The notes under the pieces were generated by a model, which was not told where the DNA came from, ran no database searches, and saw nothing but the letters and a program-made list of their open reading frames with translations. A stretch of DNA of 64,000 nucleotides from Boswellia sacra (Eukaryota > Streptophyta > Magnoliopsida > Sapindales > Burseraceae), in contig SNVD02009834.1 of the NCBI GenBank assembly GCA_013180625.2, forward strand, positions 124,001 through 188,000, written 5' to 3'. Within the stretch, counting starts at the first letter, position 1, and every line of letters begins with the position of its first letter. Positions 36,003-46,765 of the stretch are shown here, in pieces. Both the position numbers and the translations under genes were made by a program.

Positions 36003-39000
36003 CTGCAGCTTAACATCGGCTGACACAACATCGGTAGGCCTCGTGGTGTCCAAGACGGCCTCCTTCGCTTGTGGAAGAACGCGATAAGCCCAAAGATTTA
36101 ATACCATTCTTCGTCGAAGTGTCTCGTCCATGAATGCTTTAATGTTTGCGAATGGAACGCCCCCAGCTAAAAACTCCATACGGGGTTGTGGGGTAGTCAG
36201 GAAGACCATAAATCTCTATCGACACCATATGTGGTATCATCTCTACCAGGGACCGGACTGTGTCTCTTACTGTGTCGGTGGAATTGTACGCAATATATGA
36301 GTCATAGATGACTATCACATGACAATTCAAATCCACCTCGGCTGTCACCCAATGTTCGCTTCCGATGTTAACAGAGACATAGAGTTGAAAAGAAAGTTGA
36401 CAATATTGAAATAAGTCACAACATTTGATTAAAACAACACATACTAACACATTGAATATGAATTGACTCACCCTGTCCACATCGACCCATGATCGTCCAA
36501 CGAGGGGCATCTGCCCAAGAAGAAACTGGAAAATATCTGACTCGTTCACCTAGTCAATATCATCCAATTTATTCGAGAATCGTGTCCACAACGATTGAAC
36601 TTTTAACTGCAATTTCATGAGTATGGTTAGCTAACTCTTGAGCAGGCACAAGTATGGAATTGCAAATATACTATACTTTCATATATTTTGCAAATATCTA
36701 CCTAGAAAGTTGTGTCCAGGAAAGCAGACCTCTGGACAACACTTGAGCCAATATCTCAAACTCTACAGCGTAACGTCCACAAGTAGCTGTCAATATGCTA
36801 CATATAGTAATAGTAATCAATAAATATTACAATAGTATATTGGTCAGGAGGAGACGACAAGGAGTGAAACAAACCTCAGATCCAAGCCACTGAGTCGGAT
36901 GGTCAACGTGACGAAGAACTCACGCCCAAAAAGGCAGACGCCCAAGTCAACATCGCCCGACGCCTCACTCATCCACGTATCGAAGGTCATGTAATCAGCA
37001 TCTGGTGTGGTGGCATGTAGATCAAACAGTGAAACCCAAGTCCATAGAATGCTATGAGATACATTGTCTGCATCCTGTGACACTGCCTCATAACATTATA
37101 AAGTGGGCTCCTCCGTGGGCTGAACAACTAGACCCTCTGTGGGCTGAACAACCAAGTCCTCTGCAGGTTGAACAACCGGGTCCTCTGGCTATACATGTGG
37201 AACATCAGAGGCTATCTCATGTTGCACGAACCTTGCTCTCTTTCTACCCAACGGACTGATGAAGGGGCTCCATTTATACTTTCCCAAAAATAGTCGTTGA
37301 CCTCGAAGGGAGACGAAGCTTTTGGGAACAGCATCGACGACACAAACACTTGTGTCCACATGTTCAGGTTCTTTTGCCTCCTGACCTTCATCGTCATCAC
37401 CCATACCATCATCCAAATCCTGTATTACAACAAACCATCACGACAGGTTAAGCGTTGTGACATCATGAAAATCATTAATTACGTTATTAATTTGTGCAAC
37501 GTACCATGGTAGCGTATCCAAAATGGCCACCCAGTAGTACAATAGCATGACATAGATGTACTGTCCCCTCCTGCATATCATTGCTCTCCGCCCGTAACAT
37601 TGTTATCTCCTTCCAGGGTCCTACAAGCTCACATAAAACTATACTCTCGAAACCATCATGGAACGACTGCGTATGTATATCATTATTCACATGAGAAACC
37701 AACCAACTAGTAATGTAAATGAAAAAGTATACGAAGGTAAATTTTCAATATATACTTTCGAATTGGAAGGGACGTCACGTATAGGAGGGGAAATGTCACG
37801 GTAGGTGGTTGCGCGACCCGAAGGAGGAACCGAATTGCCTGTAGGACCATAGCTCTTGAACACGATAGGTGTAGGACTGATGGGGGGAGCGACGGATGAA
37901 GATCGCACCCGATCATTTAGCGGACCGATTGTGTCGATGATTGACCCTGCATCAGGTTTATCGACGGAACTCTGTCCAGCGAGATGAGTTCCTAATGGAT
38001 CCTCATGACTATGACTCTCACATGTAGGAGGTGTAGGACTAAGGGAGGAAGAGGGCGACGAAGACCGCACCTGATCATCTGAAGGACTGCTTGTGTCAAT
38101 GACTGGCCCCACGTTAGGTCTAATAGGGGAACTCTGACTAGGAGGAGGTGGAGCTGATGGATCCCCTATGGGAAGTGGCTCAATCCTCTCATCAGGCAGT
38201 AAAGAAGTATCCACAGATGCCACCCATGCTACATGTGCACCTCTCTGGATACCAACTGCTGCAACAAACCTAATGTACCAATCAGTGGTCTACTCCACCT
38301 CAGATGGCTCCAACATGACGAGTGGATGAGCCTATATCATCAAATAAGCCATCAAATTAGACAGTGATTCGGTGTGACCGATAACAGGAAAAATAATCAG
38401 TGGAACCTGACATACTCTCCTCCTAATCAACATGACATCGCGTTTGATGATGTCCTCTGACGAGGTTTTTTGTGTCTCTCACTTCAACAAGCGTGGTATC
38501 TTCTCCGTAATCACCCCGTCTACTCGTCCATATGTTGCGCTAATATACAGTACGGCCTCGTACAACCAAACCTTATTAACATAATATTTTTTAGTGAGAA
38601 TAGGTATTTCAAAATGTAATTCAAAGAAACTAACAAACACGTGCAACATTTGTTTCTTAGTATGTACCTGAATAGCGTAGGGGCACCCCCTAAATTATAT
38701 GTCTCGAAATGATTCCCTTTCCCCATCGTCTTTTTCTTCTTCACTTCCGCTCGTTTCTTATACTTTTACAACCTCCTATCCAAAGCTTTTTTTCATCCCT
38801 CTAAGTGTCTTATCATAAGACACTAAACCCCATTGATAATCGTTAAAACTATCCAATATATTGGCAAAATTCAACCACTCACAGGAGACATATTGGCGTC
38901 AATCCCGTCCCATAAAAAATCGCTCGAGCACGTAATACAAGGCCAACTTTACAACATCCTCATCTAGTATAGTTGACACATTTAATGCCCGAATTCTCGG

Positions 39001-39560
39001 ATAGAAATGCATGAGTTCCATGTCCTGACCCCCAAAGTGCGTATTCAACAAATGGCACAGATTCAAGACATTACGTATTGGTGGCACAAGGTTAGCAAAT
39101 TTCAAACCGGTCATCAAACCAAACTCGTGAGCAGAAAAACAAATAATTCTTCTTGGAAAGAAGAAAAAAAACATAAGAAGCTAATAATGGTAAAAAAAAA
39201 CTACAATGATCAAATGCTAAAAAATAAAATTAATTAACTACATTGTAGTTCAAACACCATATTTTTACCTTCAATAAGGAACCACATCTCTTCATCATAC
39301 TCAACTGTGTTAACCTCCCAGCTAAGCACATTGTGCACCAACTAAGACGGAAATGACAGCTCCGAATGTCTAAGAGAAACCAAAAACATGTATTACGAAA
39401 CATGTTTTGTTGCCTCTCATTCAAGTTCGCATGAATCCATTCTATACAGTCCAAACTGGCTAAGTTTGTGATAATCGCATGGTAGTGCTCACCATACGAA
39501 GTCTTCAGAGTGAAAGAGAGTCCAAATTCATTTGCCATTTGCTTCAACCTGCAAAAAAAA
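36003..39560 (-). pseudogene. DUF1985-Ulp1 protease gene of MULE-2, multi-exon, catalytic Cys segment deleted
   Basis: Reading leftward: an N-terminal exon (about 39543-39240) with HYHAIITNLASLDCIEWIHA and NERQQNMFRNTCF; then HEFGLMTGLKF...PRIRALNV (about 39174-38900), both matching the DUF1985 region of plant MULE-borne Ulp1 proteins; a short exon near 38744-38680; a Pro/Ser-rich linker (about 38223-37690); then about 37702-37487 and a stretch near 37416-37189 containing a basic SPLGRKRARF; and the protease region (36549-36003). In the protease, SEHWVTAEV and VIVIYDS keep the His and Asp, but the segment between DYPTTP and MEFLAGGVPF that carries Gln and Cys in MULE-1 (EDEDQVPQQEPGG, GACGVYCLKY) is missing and the frame shifts. 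It cannot be an active protease. Exact exon borders upstream of the protease domain were not resolved. Confidence 0.82.
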
Positions 39561-39639
39561 AAAAATAATACATTATCGTTATATATGATGGAAAAAAGGC
39601 AAAAAACAAGGCTAGAACAAACAATCTATCAAAAAGCTT

Positions 39640-40395
39640 GACATAACTCGACGAAACACGACACGCTCGACAGAGCTTGAATAAAGAAACCGATGCTCGA
39701 TGAACTCCATCGAGTGTCCGAAGAAACTTATACCGGATTTCTAGAACTGACATACGCGAGGTCAGACATCCGACTACACGACTATGTCGGATGTCAGCCT
39801 CGTCCAGTGTCGGATTCAGAATCCGATAAAATATACTCTTTGGATTCATCTCCCTGGCTTCGAGTTACGCCAGATTTTGTATCCAACACTCGACGTAAAT
39901 GTTTTCACTTTCATTGATTGTCGGTTTCATGTTAATCGATAATGGCATCCGAAGCCCATGAAATTGACACTCGACGCCCTAATTACATGTCGTCGAGTGT
40001 TAGAGACATGGTTTTGGTGTACTAGATTTCCGTTTACATGAAACCGACACTCGATGTCATCTATGTAAAAGCTTTGATGGCGAGTGTCGATTGCGGCATC
40101 CGACGGGACTCATTCGTCGACGAAACTATTTTCACTTTCATCTAGTGTTGGTTTCACATTAACCGACAACTGATTCTGAAGCCATAAAATCGACACTTGA
40201 GATTCCCAATTACATCTTCATCGAGTGTCAGAGACATGGTTTCGATGCACCCATATGTCGGTTTACACGAAATCGACACTCGATGTCTTCGTAAATGCCC
40301 TAATGGCAAGTGTCGATTAATACATCTGATAGGTCTTGACACATTCTGTCGAGTGTCGAGCAAAGACCGACACTCGCAATCGTCTACGTCGCGAA
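39640..40395. repeat. TCGAGTGTCG repeat cluster, MULE-2 right subterminal region
   Basis: Scattered direct and inverted copies of CGACACTCGA and longer words (ATGGTTTCGATGCACC, GACACTCGATGTC). It is less dense than the MULE-3 core and interleaved with unique sequence. Confidence 0.85.
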
Positions 40396-40597
40396 GAAAC
40401 GTTTCAGTTTTCACCATTTTTACACACATCAAATCAAAAAAGCATCCAAATCACACTTCATTTAGCCCATAAACACAGAATAAGCACAAAATACGATCAG
40501 AAACTCAAATTCGAAATTCAAAATCCCTAAATCTAGCCCAAATCCCTAATTAATTCAAATGTGTAAATTTCCTATATAAATCTCTAATCCTTCGGGT

Positions 40598-41516
40598 TAG
40601 GGGTGTTCAAAATTACCTGACCTGATCCGACCTGATCGGGTTTTGTCAGGTTGGTCGGGTCTGTAGCGGGTTAGCGTAATAAAAAACCCGACATCAGATT
40701 TTAAAATTCGGGTTTTGTGCAATCGAGTTTGAGATCGGGTTTAATTCATGTAACCCGATATAACCCAACCCAAAAAGGCCAAAAAACTGTCAAAACACTC
40801 GACAAAACTCGACACTCTCGATAGCGCTTGACACGACTCGACATGTAAGTGTCGAGTGTCGGATTCATAATTCGATACTTGATGTCTTCGAAAATACACT
40901 CGACACTCGACACTCGACATTTATATGCCGAGTTGTGTCAGATCCACAACTGACACTCGATATCGACTATTTTCGAAGACATCGAGTGTCGGATGCTGCA
41001 TCTGACACTCGACACCATCTACTCGACATGTCGAGTCGTGTCGGATATATGTCGAGTAGATAGTGTCAACTGTGATGTTTTTTAAAATAGTCTAATATCG
41101 AGTGTCGGTTGTGAATCCGACACAACTCGACATGTAAGTGTCGAGTGTCGAGTGGCTAGTGTCAAGTGTTTGATGATTCATCTGATACTCGATTTCTTCA
41201 AAAATTGTCTGATATCGAGTGTCGGTTGTGAATCCGACACGACTCGACATGTCGAGTGGCGTCAGATGATTCATCCGACACTCGATTTCTTCGAAAATTA
41301 TCTAATATCGAGTGTCAGTTGTGAATCTGACACGACTCAACCTATAAGTGTCAAGTGTCGAGTGGGCCTGACAGACCCGACCATTCGGGTTATATCGCGG
41401 GTTACATGCTTCAGAAACCTGATCACGGGTTTATTTTTCAAAATCCAATGCATCATCGGGTTGAGTTGGGTGGGGCAAGACCCGACCCGACCCGACCCGA
41501 CCCATGCACACCCCTA
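40598..41516. mobile_element. Non-autonomous hAT-type element inside MULE-2, 0.9 kb
   Basis: Ends TAGGGGTGTTCA...TGCACACCCCTA; TAGGGRTG ends are typical of hAT elements. The flanking 8-mers CTTCGGGT (40590-40597) and CTTTGGGT (41517-41524) match at 7 of 8 positions, as expected for an aged hAT 8-bp TSD. The outer parts are rich in GGGTCGGGT/ACCCGACCC words, like the element at 57004-57292. The centre (40795-41370) is a block of the GTCGAG hairpin repeats. No transposase. Confidence 0.82.
40795..41370. repeat. GTGTCGAGTGTCG hairpin cluster, hAT core
   Basis: Repeated units of the form CGACTCGACATGTAAGTGTC, GAGTGTCGGA...ATCCGACAC and TCTTCGAAAATA, in both orientations. The TCTTCGAAAATA linker is the same as in the MULE-3 and MULE-4 cores. 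Confidence 0.92.
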
Positions 41517-42002
41517 CTTTGGGTTATACCTAATCTAAATGTTATTTTCAATCTTCATAAGGCGAATATCACTTCAAACGATCGAGAAAAGAAGCAAAAA
41601 TATTAAAAAAAAAACAAATACTAACTTACCTAAACTGAATGCTTTTGCTTCTCTCCTCGTTCCTCTTGCTTTTATCCTCAAAGGTTCCAAATGGAGTGTG
41701 ATCCTTGGGTGAGCAGACTTATTATTATATTTTTACAGTGCAACGTTTGGAACTGTTAGCTTCGACGATGTCGAGAGGTATTGGAAGTTCAACAATAGAC
41801 GATTATGGAATAGGAAGAGGTAAGTGGAGGGAAGAGGGAAATAGAGAGTGTTAGGAATAACTTGAATTTCTAAGGGTATTTTAGTCATTTCACGTTCAAA
41901 GTGTCTATAGCATCAAAAATTTTCAGGATGTATCTATATTTCAGTAGAGGCCTCTAATTTTGTCTATCTTTTCAATTTTTCCTTTTCGATCTTACCCTTG
42001 CA

Positions 42003-42684
42003 ACGCTTAAGTTAACGGTTTCAATTGGAAATCGAGGGGTAAATTGTAATATTAAAAAATTTAGAGGGAAAAGGGTACCTTCCCTCATACCGCGGGGGGG
42101 CAGGGGAATGGAATTTCTCTATAGAATTTCTCTTTAGATTAATTTAAATTAGTTTTTGTTTTAAGGTTTTGGACTTCTTTTTAGGGATTCTTGTAATCTT
42201 TTATATTTTGTTTATTTTAATTATAAGAAAGTTTATTTTAATTGGTTTAATTAATTTTATTTAATTTTTTAGCTTTAAAATACTATATTCTAATCCATTT
42301 ATTTTATTTTTATTATTTTAATTTATCATCTCTTATTTATATTTAACTTCTTTATTTTTACTTTGACAATTATTATGTATCTTTTTTTTAAAGTTTTATA
42401 ACTTATTTTATTTAGAAATTTTATATTTGTTGTCTTTTAGTATAATGTTACCAATGAAAATTTTATAACTATTTGAGGTAAATGCTAACTCAGTTACAAA
42501 ATATTTAAATAATGCATAGTAATATGACGGAAGGGTATAATAGTTATTATATAAAATTTTTAATATGTCAAGAGACTAATTGAACTAAATTTGGTGTTAA
42601 CAGGGTTATCGATAATATTATATAAAATGTAAGGGTTATGTCAATATTAGACTTTAGTTCAAGGTTATTTATAATATTTTTTTC
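42003..42684 (-). repeat. Right terminal inverted repeat of the outer MULE
   Basis: The inverse partner of 26822-27254, longer by several hundred AT-rich bases (about 42120-42400) that are absent from or unalignable with the left side. Confidence 0.72.
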
Positions 42685-42693
42685 TTAATTTAA

Positions 42694-43331
42694 TTGTCAT
42701 TACTCTTAGAGCATGTTTGTTTCAACTTATTCAAATAGAGCTTATTGAAATATATCTTATTAGAGTAGCGATTGTAAAAAAAGAATTTTTATAAAAAATA
42801 GTTTCTTATTGTCTAGTTGGATAAATGTACAAGTCTTTATTAATGTTAAATTACCCTTTTTTTTAGAAAGGAAGAGTAAGGTACATCTTGTAAAATATGG
42901 TAAGAGTGTATATGATGTTTTACAACTTTAAAAAAGTTTAAAAAGAACTTTTTTCCAAAGTCTCAATCTTGAACTTCTTATAAAAGATATAAAACAAATT
43001 TTTTAATCATCCATAAGCTTTTCTTAGGTGGCAATCAAATAATCTAAACAAAATTTTAATAGAGGTTTTGACATTAAAAAAGCTCTTTTGACTAATAGAT
43101 AAGTCGAAACAAAAGCGCTTTTAACTCCTTTTGGATTGATGTATAATAAATAAATAAAACTTTCGTATATGTAAAAGAAAATTATAAAAATATCATTATA
43201 TTAGAAATATTAAAATCCCTTAATTCATTATAAATTACTAAATTATAATTCTATCTTTGTTAAAATGAAGAATGGGTACTGATGAGATACAATAGATGGG
43301 ATTAAATGACTCTTCGAAGGATGGGGTATTG
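42694..43331. other. AT-rich spacer between the outer MULE and MULE-4
   Basis: Nothing recognised. No frame of coding quality. Confidence 0.5.
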
Positions 43332-43340
43332 TTATTTAAA

Positions 43341-44476
43341 GGGAAAATTGAAAAAATGGATACAATTAGGGACCCTCATTAAAATTTGGACACATCCTGA
43401 AAAATTTTCATGCCATATACACTTTCTTGACAAAAAGACTCAATTACCCTTATGTATTCAATTTTTTTCCAAAGTCTTATTTTCCTCTTCAGTAAAAAAA
43501 TTATCGAAATCTATCGACACCACTCGAAACGCAAACCAACACGAGCATCGGCTGAAGATAGAAGCATCAAGCAAACGACGCAGAGATAAGCACCCATCGA
43601 CATTGAGGCTCCCTAATTGTGATTTATTTGGTTGCTATTTGCTAGATTTGATTTAGTTTTTAGGGAATTTGAATTAGGGATTTTAGTTTTCGTCGGATTT
43701 GTGAACTTATTTAGGAATAAATCCAGTGTTATAATGTGATTTTTGTGGTTTGATGAGAAGTAGATGACACTCGACACGTAGGTGTCGAGTCGTGTCGATT
43801 TGTGAATCCGACACTCGATATCAGTTATTTTCGAAGACATCGAGTGTCGGATGTTAATGTCGAGTGTCGAGTGTCGAGTGGTGTAGTGTTGAGTAGTGTC
43901 GAGTCGAGTGTCGGATAATTGTCAAGTGGTGGTGTAGTGACGAGCGGTGGTGTAGTGTCGAGTGTTGGATAATTGTCGAGTGGTGTAGAGTCGAGTGTCG
44001 GATGTGAATAACTTTCTTCGAAAAATAGATAATTGTCGAGTGTCGAGTTGTGTGGTGTCGAGTGTCAACACTACACCACTCGACAATTGTCCGACACTCG
44101 ATACTACACCACCACTCGTCACTACACCACTACTCAACAATTATCCGACGCTCGACACTACACCACTCGACAATTATCCGACACTCGACACTACACCACC
44201 ACTCGATAATTATCTGACACTCGACACTACACCACTCAACTTTCGACATACGACATTCACATTCGACACTTAATGTCTTCGAAAATAACTGATATCGAGT
44301 GTCGGATTCATAACTCAACACGACTCGACACGTGTCGTCTACTCGCGACTAGACGACTGGTTTCGTCGGTTTTCACAAGCATCAAATCACAAAAATCATA
44401 TTATAACATTTAATTTTTTAAGATATGTCTAAATTTTAATGAGGGTCGCTAATCATATCTTTTTTTCAATTTTCCC
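43341..44476. mobile_element. MULE-4: non-autonomous MULE related to MULE-3, 1.1 kb
   Basis: A perfect 9-bp TSD, TTATTTAAA (43332-43340 and 44477-44485). The left arm is colinear with the MULE-3 left arm over about 400 bases (same terminal block and the TTATTTGGTTGCTATTTGCTAG region). The right arm is shortened: after ATATTATAACATTTAATTTTT it jumps to the terminal AAATTTTAATGAGGGTC block, so most of the right subterminal sequence has been lost. The core is the GTCGAG hairpin cluster. No coding capacity. Confidence 0.9.
43765..44345. repeat. GTGTCGAGTGTCG hairpin cluster, MULE-4 core
   Basis: Left half mostly GTGTCGAGTGTCG, right half its inverse CGACACTCGAC, with a local 29-33 bp tandem type (CACTACACCACTCGACAATT, ATCCGACACTCGA) near 44070-44235. 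It contains the shared TCGAAGACATCGAGTG linker. Confidence 0.92.
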
Positions 44477-44485
44477 TTATTTAAA

Positions 44486-45400
44486 CCTCACTAAATCTTT
44501 GTTTAAGCTTTTTTCTAAGAATACGTGTATCCTTAAATATATGTATAATTATCACATGTTTATTAATTTGTTTCCAAAGTACCCTTCTTCTGTTATTGTT
44601 TTCTTTTTCCAGTACACTTGCGTTTACCTATTTGAATGAAAATACAACTACAGTGGTTTGCCTTCTCTTCTTCTACCATGGATTCTACATCATAAAACTA
44701 TTTTTAATGTACCAAAGCACTAAAATCCAAAATATCCCAATCGGCATCCAGATTATCATCTGTTAATTCCCTTTATTATATGGTGCTATCTACTGCTCTG
44801 ATTTTTCCTGAGAGGAATCAATGCATCCTTTGTTGTCTGAATCACGCGGCTTGGTTTCTTTAATACAATAGTCATACCCTTCTAAACTGCAGCAAAGATC
44901 TTACTTGTTGAAGTTTTTCGGCTTTCAAGATTCGTAAAGAAACAAAAGCTATAAGACATTTGCAATTGCAATGAAAAATAATATTCTACCCAATTAATTC
45001 GTTAAAGAATCTTTGCTTTATATTTTTAATTTCACGACTTTCTTTTGGACAAGATATCATCCCCTTCTCTTTCTCTGTTAAAAGTTGCAATTTATAATGT
45101 TTTTGACTCCTATATCTTGATGATAATTTAAATTTTGAATATAATTTTTATTTAAAGAAATTGATTGGAGGGACTTAGAAAGGGTTTTTAAGGAGGTTAA
45201 ATAACAGTTCTCTTCGTAGGGATCTTAAGATTGCACATACTAAATTACCCAAATATTAGCTTTCTGGGTTCTGATTAATCTTAGACCAAGCTTCTCGTTC
45301 CGAGTAGACCAAGTCAACATAGAGCCCATATCCAAAAAATAAAAAATAGGCGAGGGTCTTTGCAAGTTAGGGTTTTTGAGCTCAACCTCAACCCCAACTA
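44486..45400. other. Upstream region of the mTERF gene
   Basis: AT-rich, no coding frame or mobile element recognised. Promoter elements were not assigned. Confidence 0.45.
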
Positions 45401-45553
45401 ATATTACCAGAGAACTTGTACGAAGAGCTTCAAGTCACCGTCACTGCAAATCGAAATCACCGGAGTTGGGGCTGCTTCATATCTGGAATCAGAGGCAAGT
45501 TTTGCTTTTTCTATTCTTTACAATTGGTAAACTAACAATATAGCTCCGGAAAA

Positions 45554-46765
45554 ATGAATCCCTTTATTTGCAAAACCGTCACTTCCTTTTACTTAAAAAA
45601 CAACTCCTTACACCACCACAAACTACCCATTACATCTACATACTCAGTCTCTTTCCTCTTCTTCTCTTCTTCTGCTTCTGCTTCTGCTACTGCTGCTACT
45701 ACTACTCGCCCAAAAAAGGAAAAAACCAAAATTTCCTTGGCTGATTACTTGATCAATCAGCACCACTTCTCCCCTGAAGCCGCGTTACAAGCCGCATCAA
45801 CCAAAACTTATTTGAAAAGACCTCAAAACTCGGATTCATTACTGTTATTTCTCAAGGAAAGTGGTTTCACTGATGCCCATCTCGAGAAAATGGTTAAAAA
45901 GGCCCCTCGAATTCTCTCTGCTAATCTCGTTAATAGTATTAAGCCTAAATTCGAGATTTTTCAGGAATTGGGTCTTTCATCGAGTGACATTGCTGATATA
46001 GTATCTGCTGATCCCTGGGTTCTGACGAGAAGTGTAGATAATCAACTTATGCCTTCCATTTTAGTGTTGAAGAGTGTTTTAGGATCCAATGCAGGAGTTG
46101 CTAAAGCTTTAAAGACATCTGCGTGGTATCTGAAATGTGATTTGGGGAAGACCATGATGCCTAATATTGATTTTTTGAAGAGTTGTGGAATCAGCTCTTC
46201 ACAGATTGTCAAATATTTGTTTGTTTTCCCAAATTTTTTTGTTGTGAAGCCTGATCGCATGAAGTACTTTGTAAAAAGAGTTGATGATATCGGATTTGAA
46301 AAGAAATCTAAGATGTTTATTCATGCTATTCGGACAATAAGTTCAATGAGGGAGGAGAAATGGGAGCTTAGGTTGAAGGTTTTTCGGAGCTTGGGATTTA
46401 AGGAAGATGATATTGTTTCAGTGTTTAAGAGAATGCCGCAGGTCTTTACCCTATCTGAAAGGAAGATTAGAGAGGTGACAGAGATGCTGCTCAGTCGAGG
46501 AAATGACATATCGGTTATAATTAATTGCCCTTTGTTGCTTGCTTGCAGTGTTGAGCACAACTTAAAACCTCGGCTGATGGTTTTTGATTCATTGAAAAGT
46601 AAGAATTTGCTTCCGAGAGAATTTAAATTTACTAGAATTTTTAAGATATCAGAAAAGCAATTTGTAGAGAAATTTGTGCTTCCTTATTCTGATGAACTTG
46701 GGGAATTAGCCCTCTTGTGGGGAACTCGACGAAATCGTAGTCAACTTCCTAGTAAGAATTCATAG
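45554..46765 (+). CDS. mTERF family protein, probably mitochondrial, 403 aa
   Basis: An intact single-exon coding region. mTERF proteins are helical-repeat nucleic-acid-binding proteins of mitochondria and plastids that act in organelle transcription, splicing or ribosome function. Residues 1-55 are Ser/Thr/Ala-rich with basic and hydroxylated residues and few acids, fitting an organelle transit peptide. The rest shows repeated about 32-residue mTERF motifs with the conserved Pro and following hydrophobics (KKAPRILSANL, SADPWVLTRSV, FVFPNFFVV, KRMPQVFTLS, INCPLLLACSV, LKPRLMVFDSL). The start is the first Met of the frame. The leader (about 45400-45553) may contain an intron after GGAATCAGAG. 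It belongs to the large land-plant mTERF clade that often occurs in tandem arrays; a decayed copy lies 1.5 kb downstream. Confidence 0.92.
   Translation: MNPFICKTVTSFYLKNNSLHHHKLPITSTYSVSFLFFSSSASASATAATTTRPKKEKTKISLADYLINQHHFSPEAALQAASTKTYLKRPQNSDSLLLFLKESGFTDAHLEKMVKKAPRILSANLVNSIKPKFEIFQELGLSSSDIADIVSADPWVLTRSVDNQLMPSILVLKSVLGSNAGVAKALKTSAWYLKCDLGKTMMPNIDFLKSCGISSSQIVKYLFVFPNFFVVKPDRMKYFVKRVDDIGFEKKSKMFIHAIRTISSMREEKWELRLKVFRSLGFKEDDIVSVFKRMPQVFTLSERKIREVTEMLLSRGNDISVIINCPLLLACSVEHNLKPRLMVFDSLKSKNLLPREFKFTRIFKISEKQFVEKFVLPYSDELGELALLWGTRRNRSQLPSKNS

Larger units (their letters stand above)
31800..41982. mobile_element. MULE-2: Mutator-like element with transposase and Ulp1 gene, 10.2 kb
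   Basis: A perfect 9-bp TSD, TTTTCGATC (31791-31799 and 41983-41991). Terminal inverted repeats of about 110 bp: left GGGAAAATTAAAAAAATATA..., right (reverse complement) GGAAAAATTGAAAAGATAGAC..., both continuing through a CATCCTRAAAATTTTTGATG block and AGACACTTTGAACGTGAAATGACTAA-type sequence. Inside, a transposase (+) and a DUF1985/Ulp1 gene (-) converge, separated by tandem repeats, as in Kaonashi-type MULEs. A hAT element is inserted at 40598-41516. The left end is colinear with both ends of MULE-1; the right end is not, beyond the first 110 bp. Confidence 0.93.
26822..42684. mobile_element. Outer MULE containing nested elements, 15.9 kb in total
   Basis: A perfect 9-bp TSD, TTAATTTAA, lies at 26813-26821 and 42685-42693. 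The left end (GAAAAACTATTACAAGTAACCC) matches the reverse complement of the right end (GAAAAAAATATTATAAATAACC). The inverted match continues in blocks: the ATCCGTAACCCT region, then AATAAAATAATCTTATAAAACTT, and innermost AATATTACAATTTACCC...CCAATTGAAA (27199-27232 against about 42036-42069). Divergence and indels are substantial, so this is the oldest element of the cluster. Removing the solo LTR, MULE-3 and MULE-2 leaves about 2.2 kb, including the inverted repeats and a roughly 1.1 kb interior. No transposase belongs to it. Confidence 0.82.
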
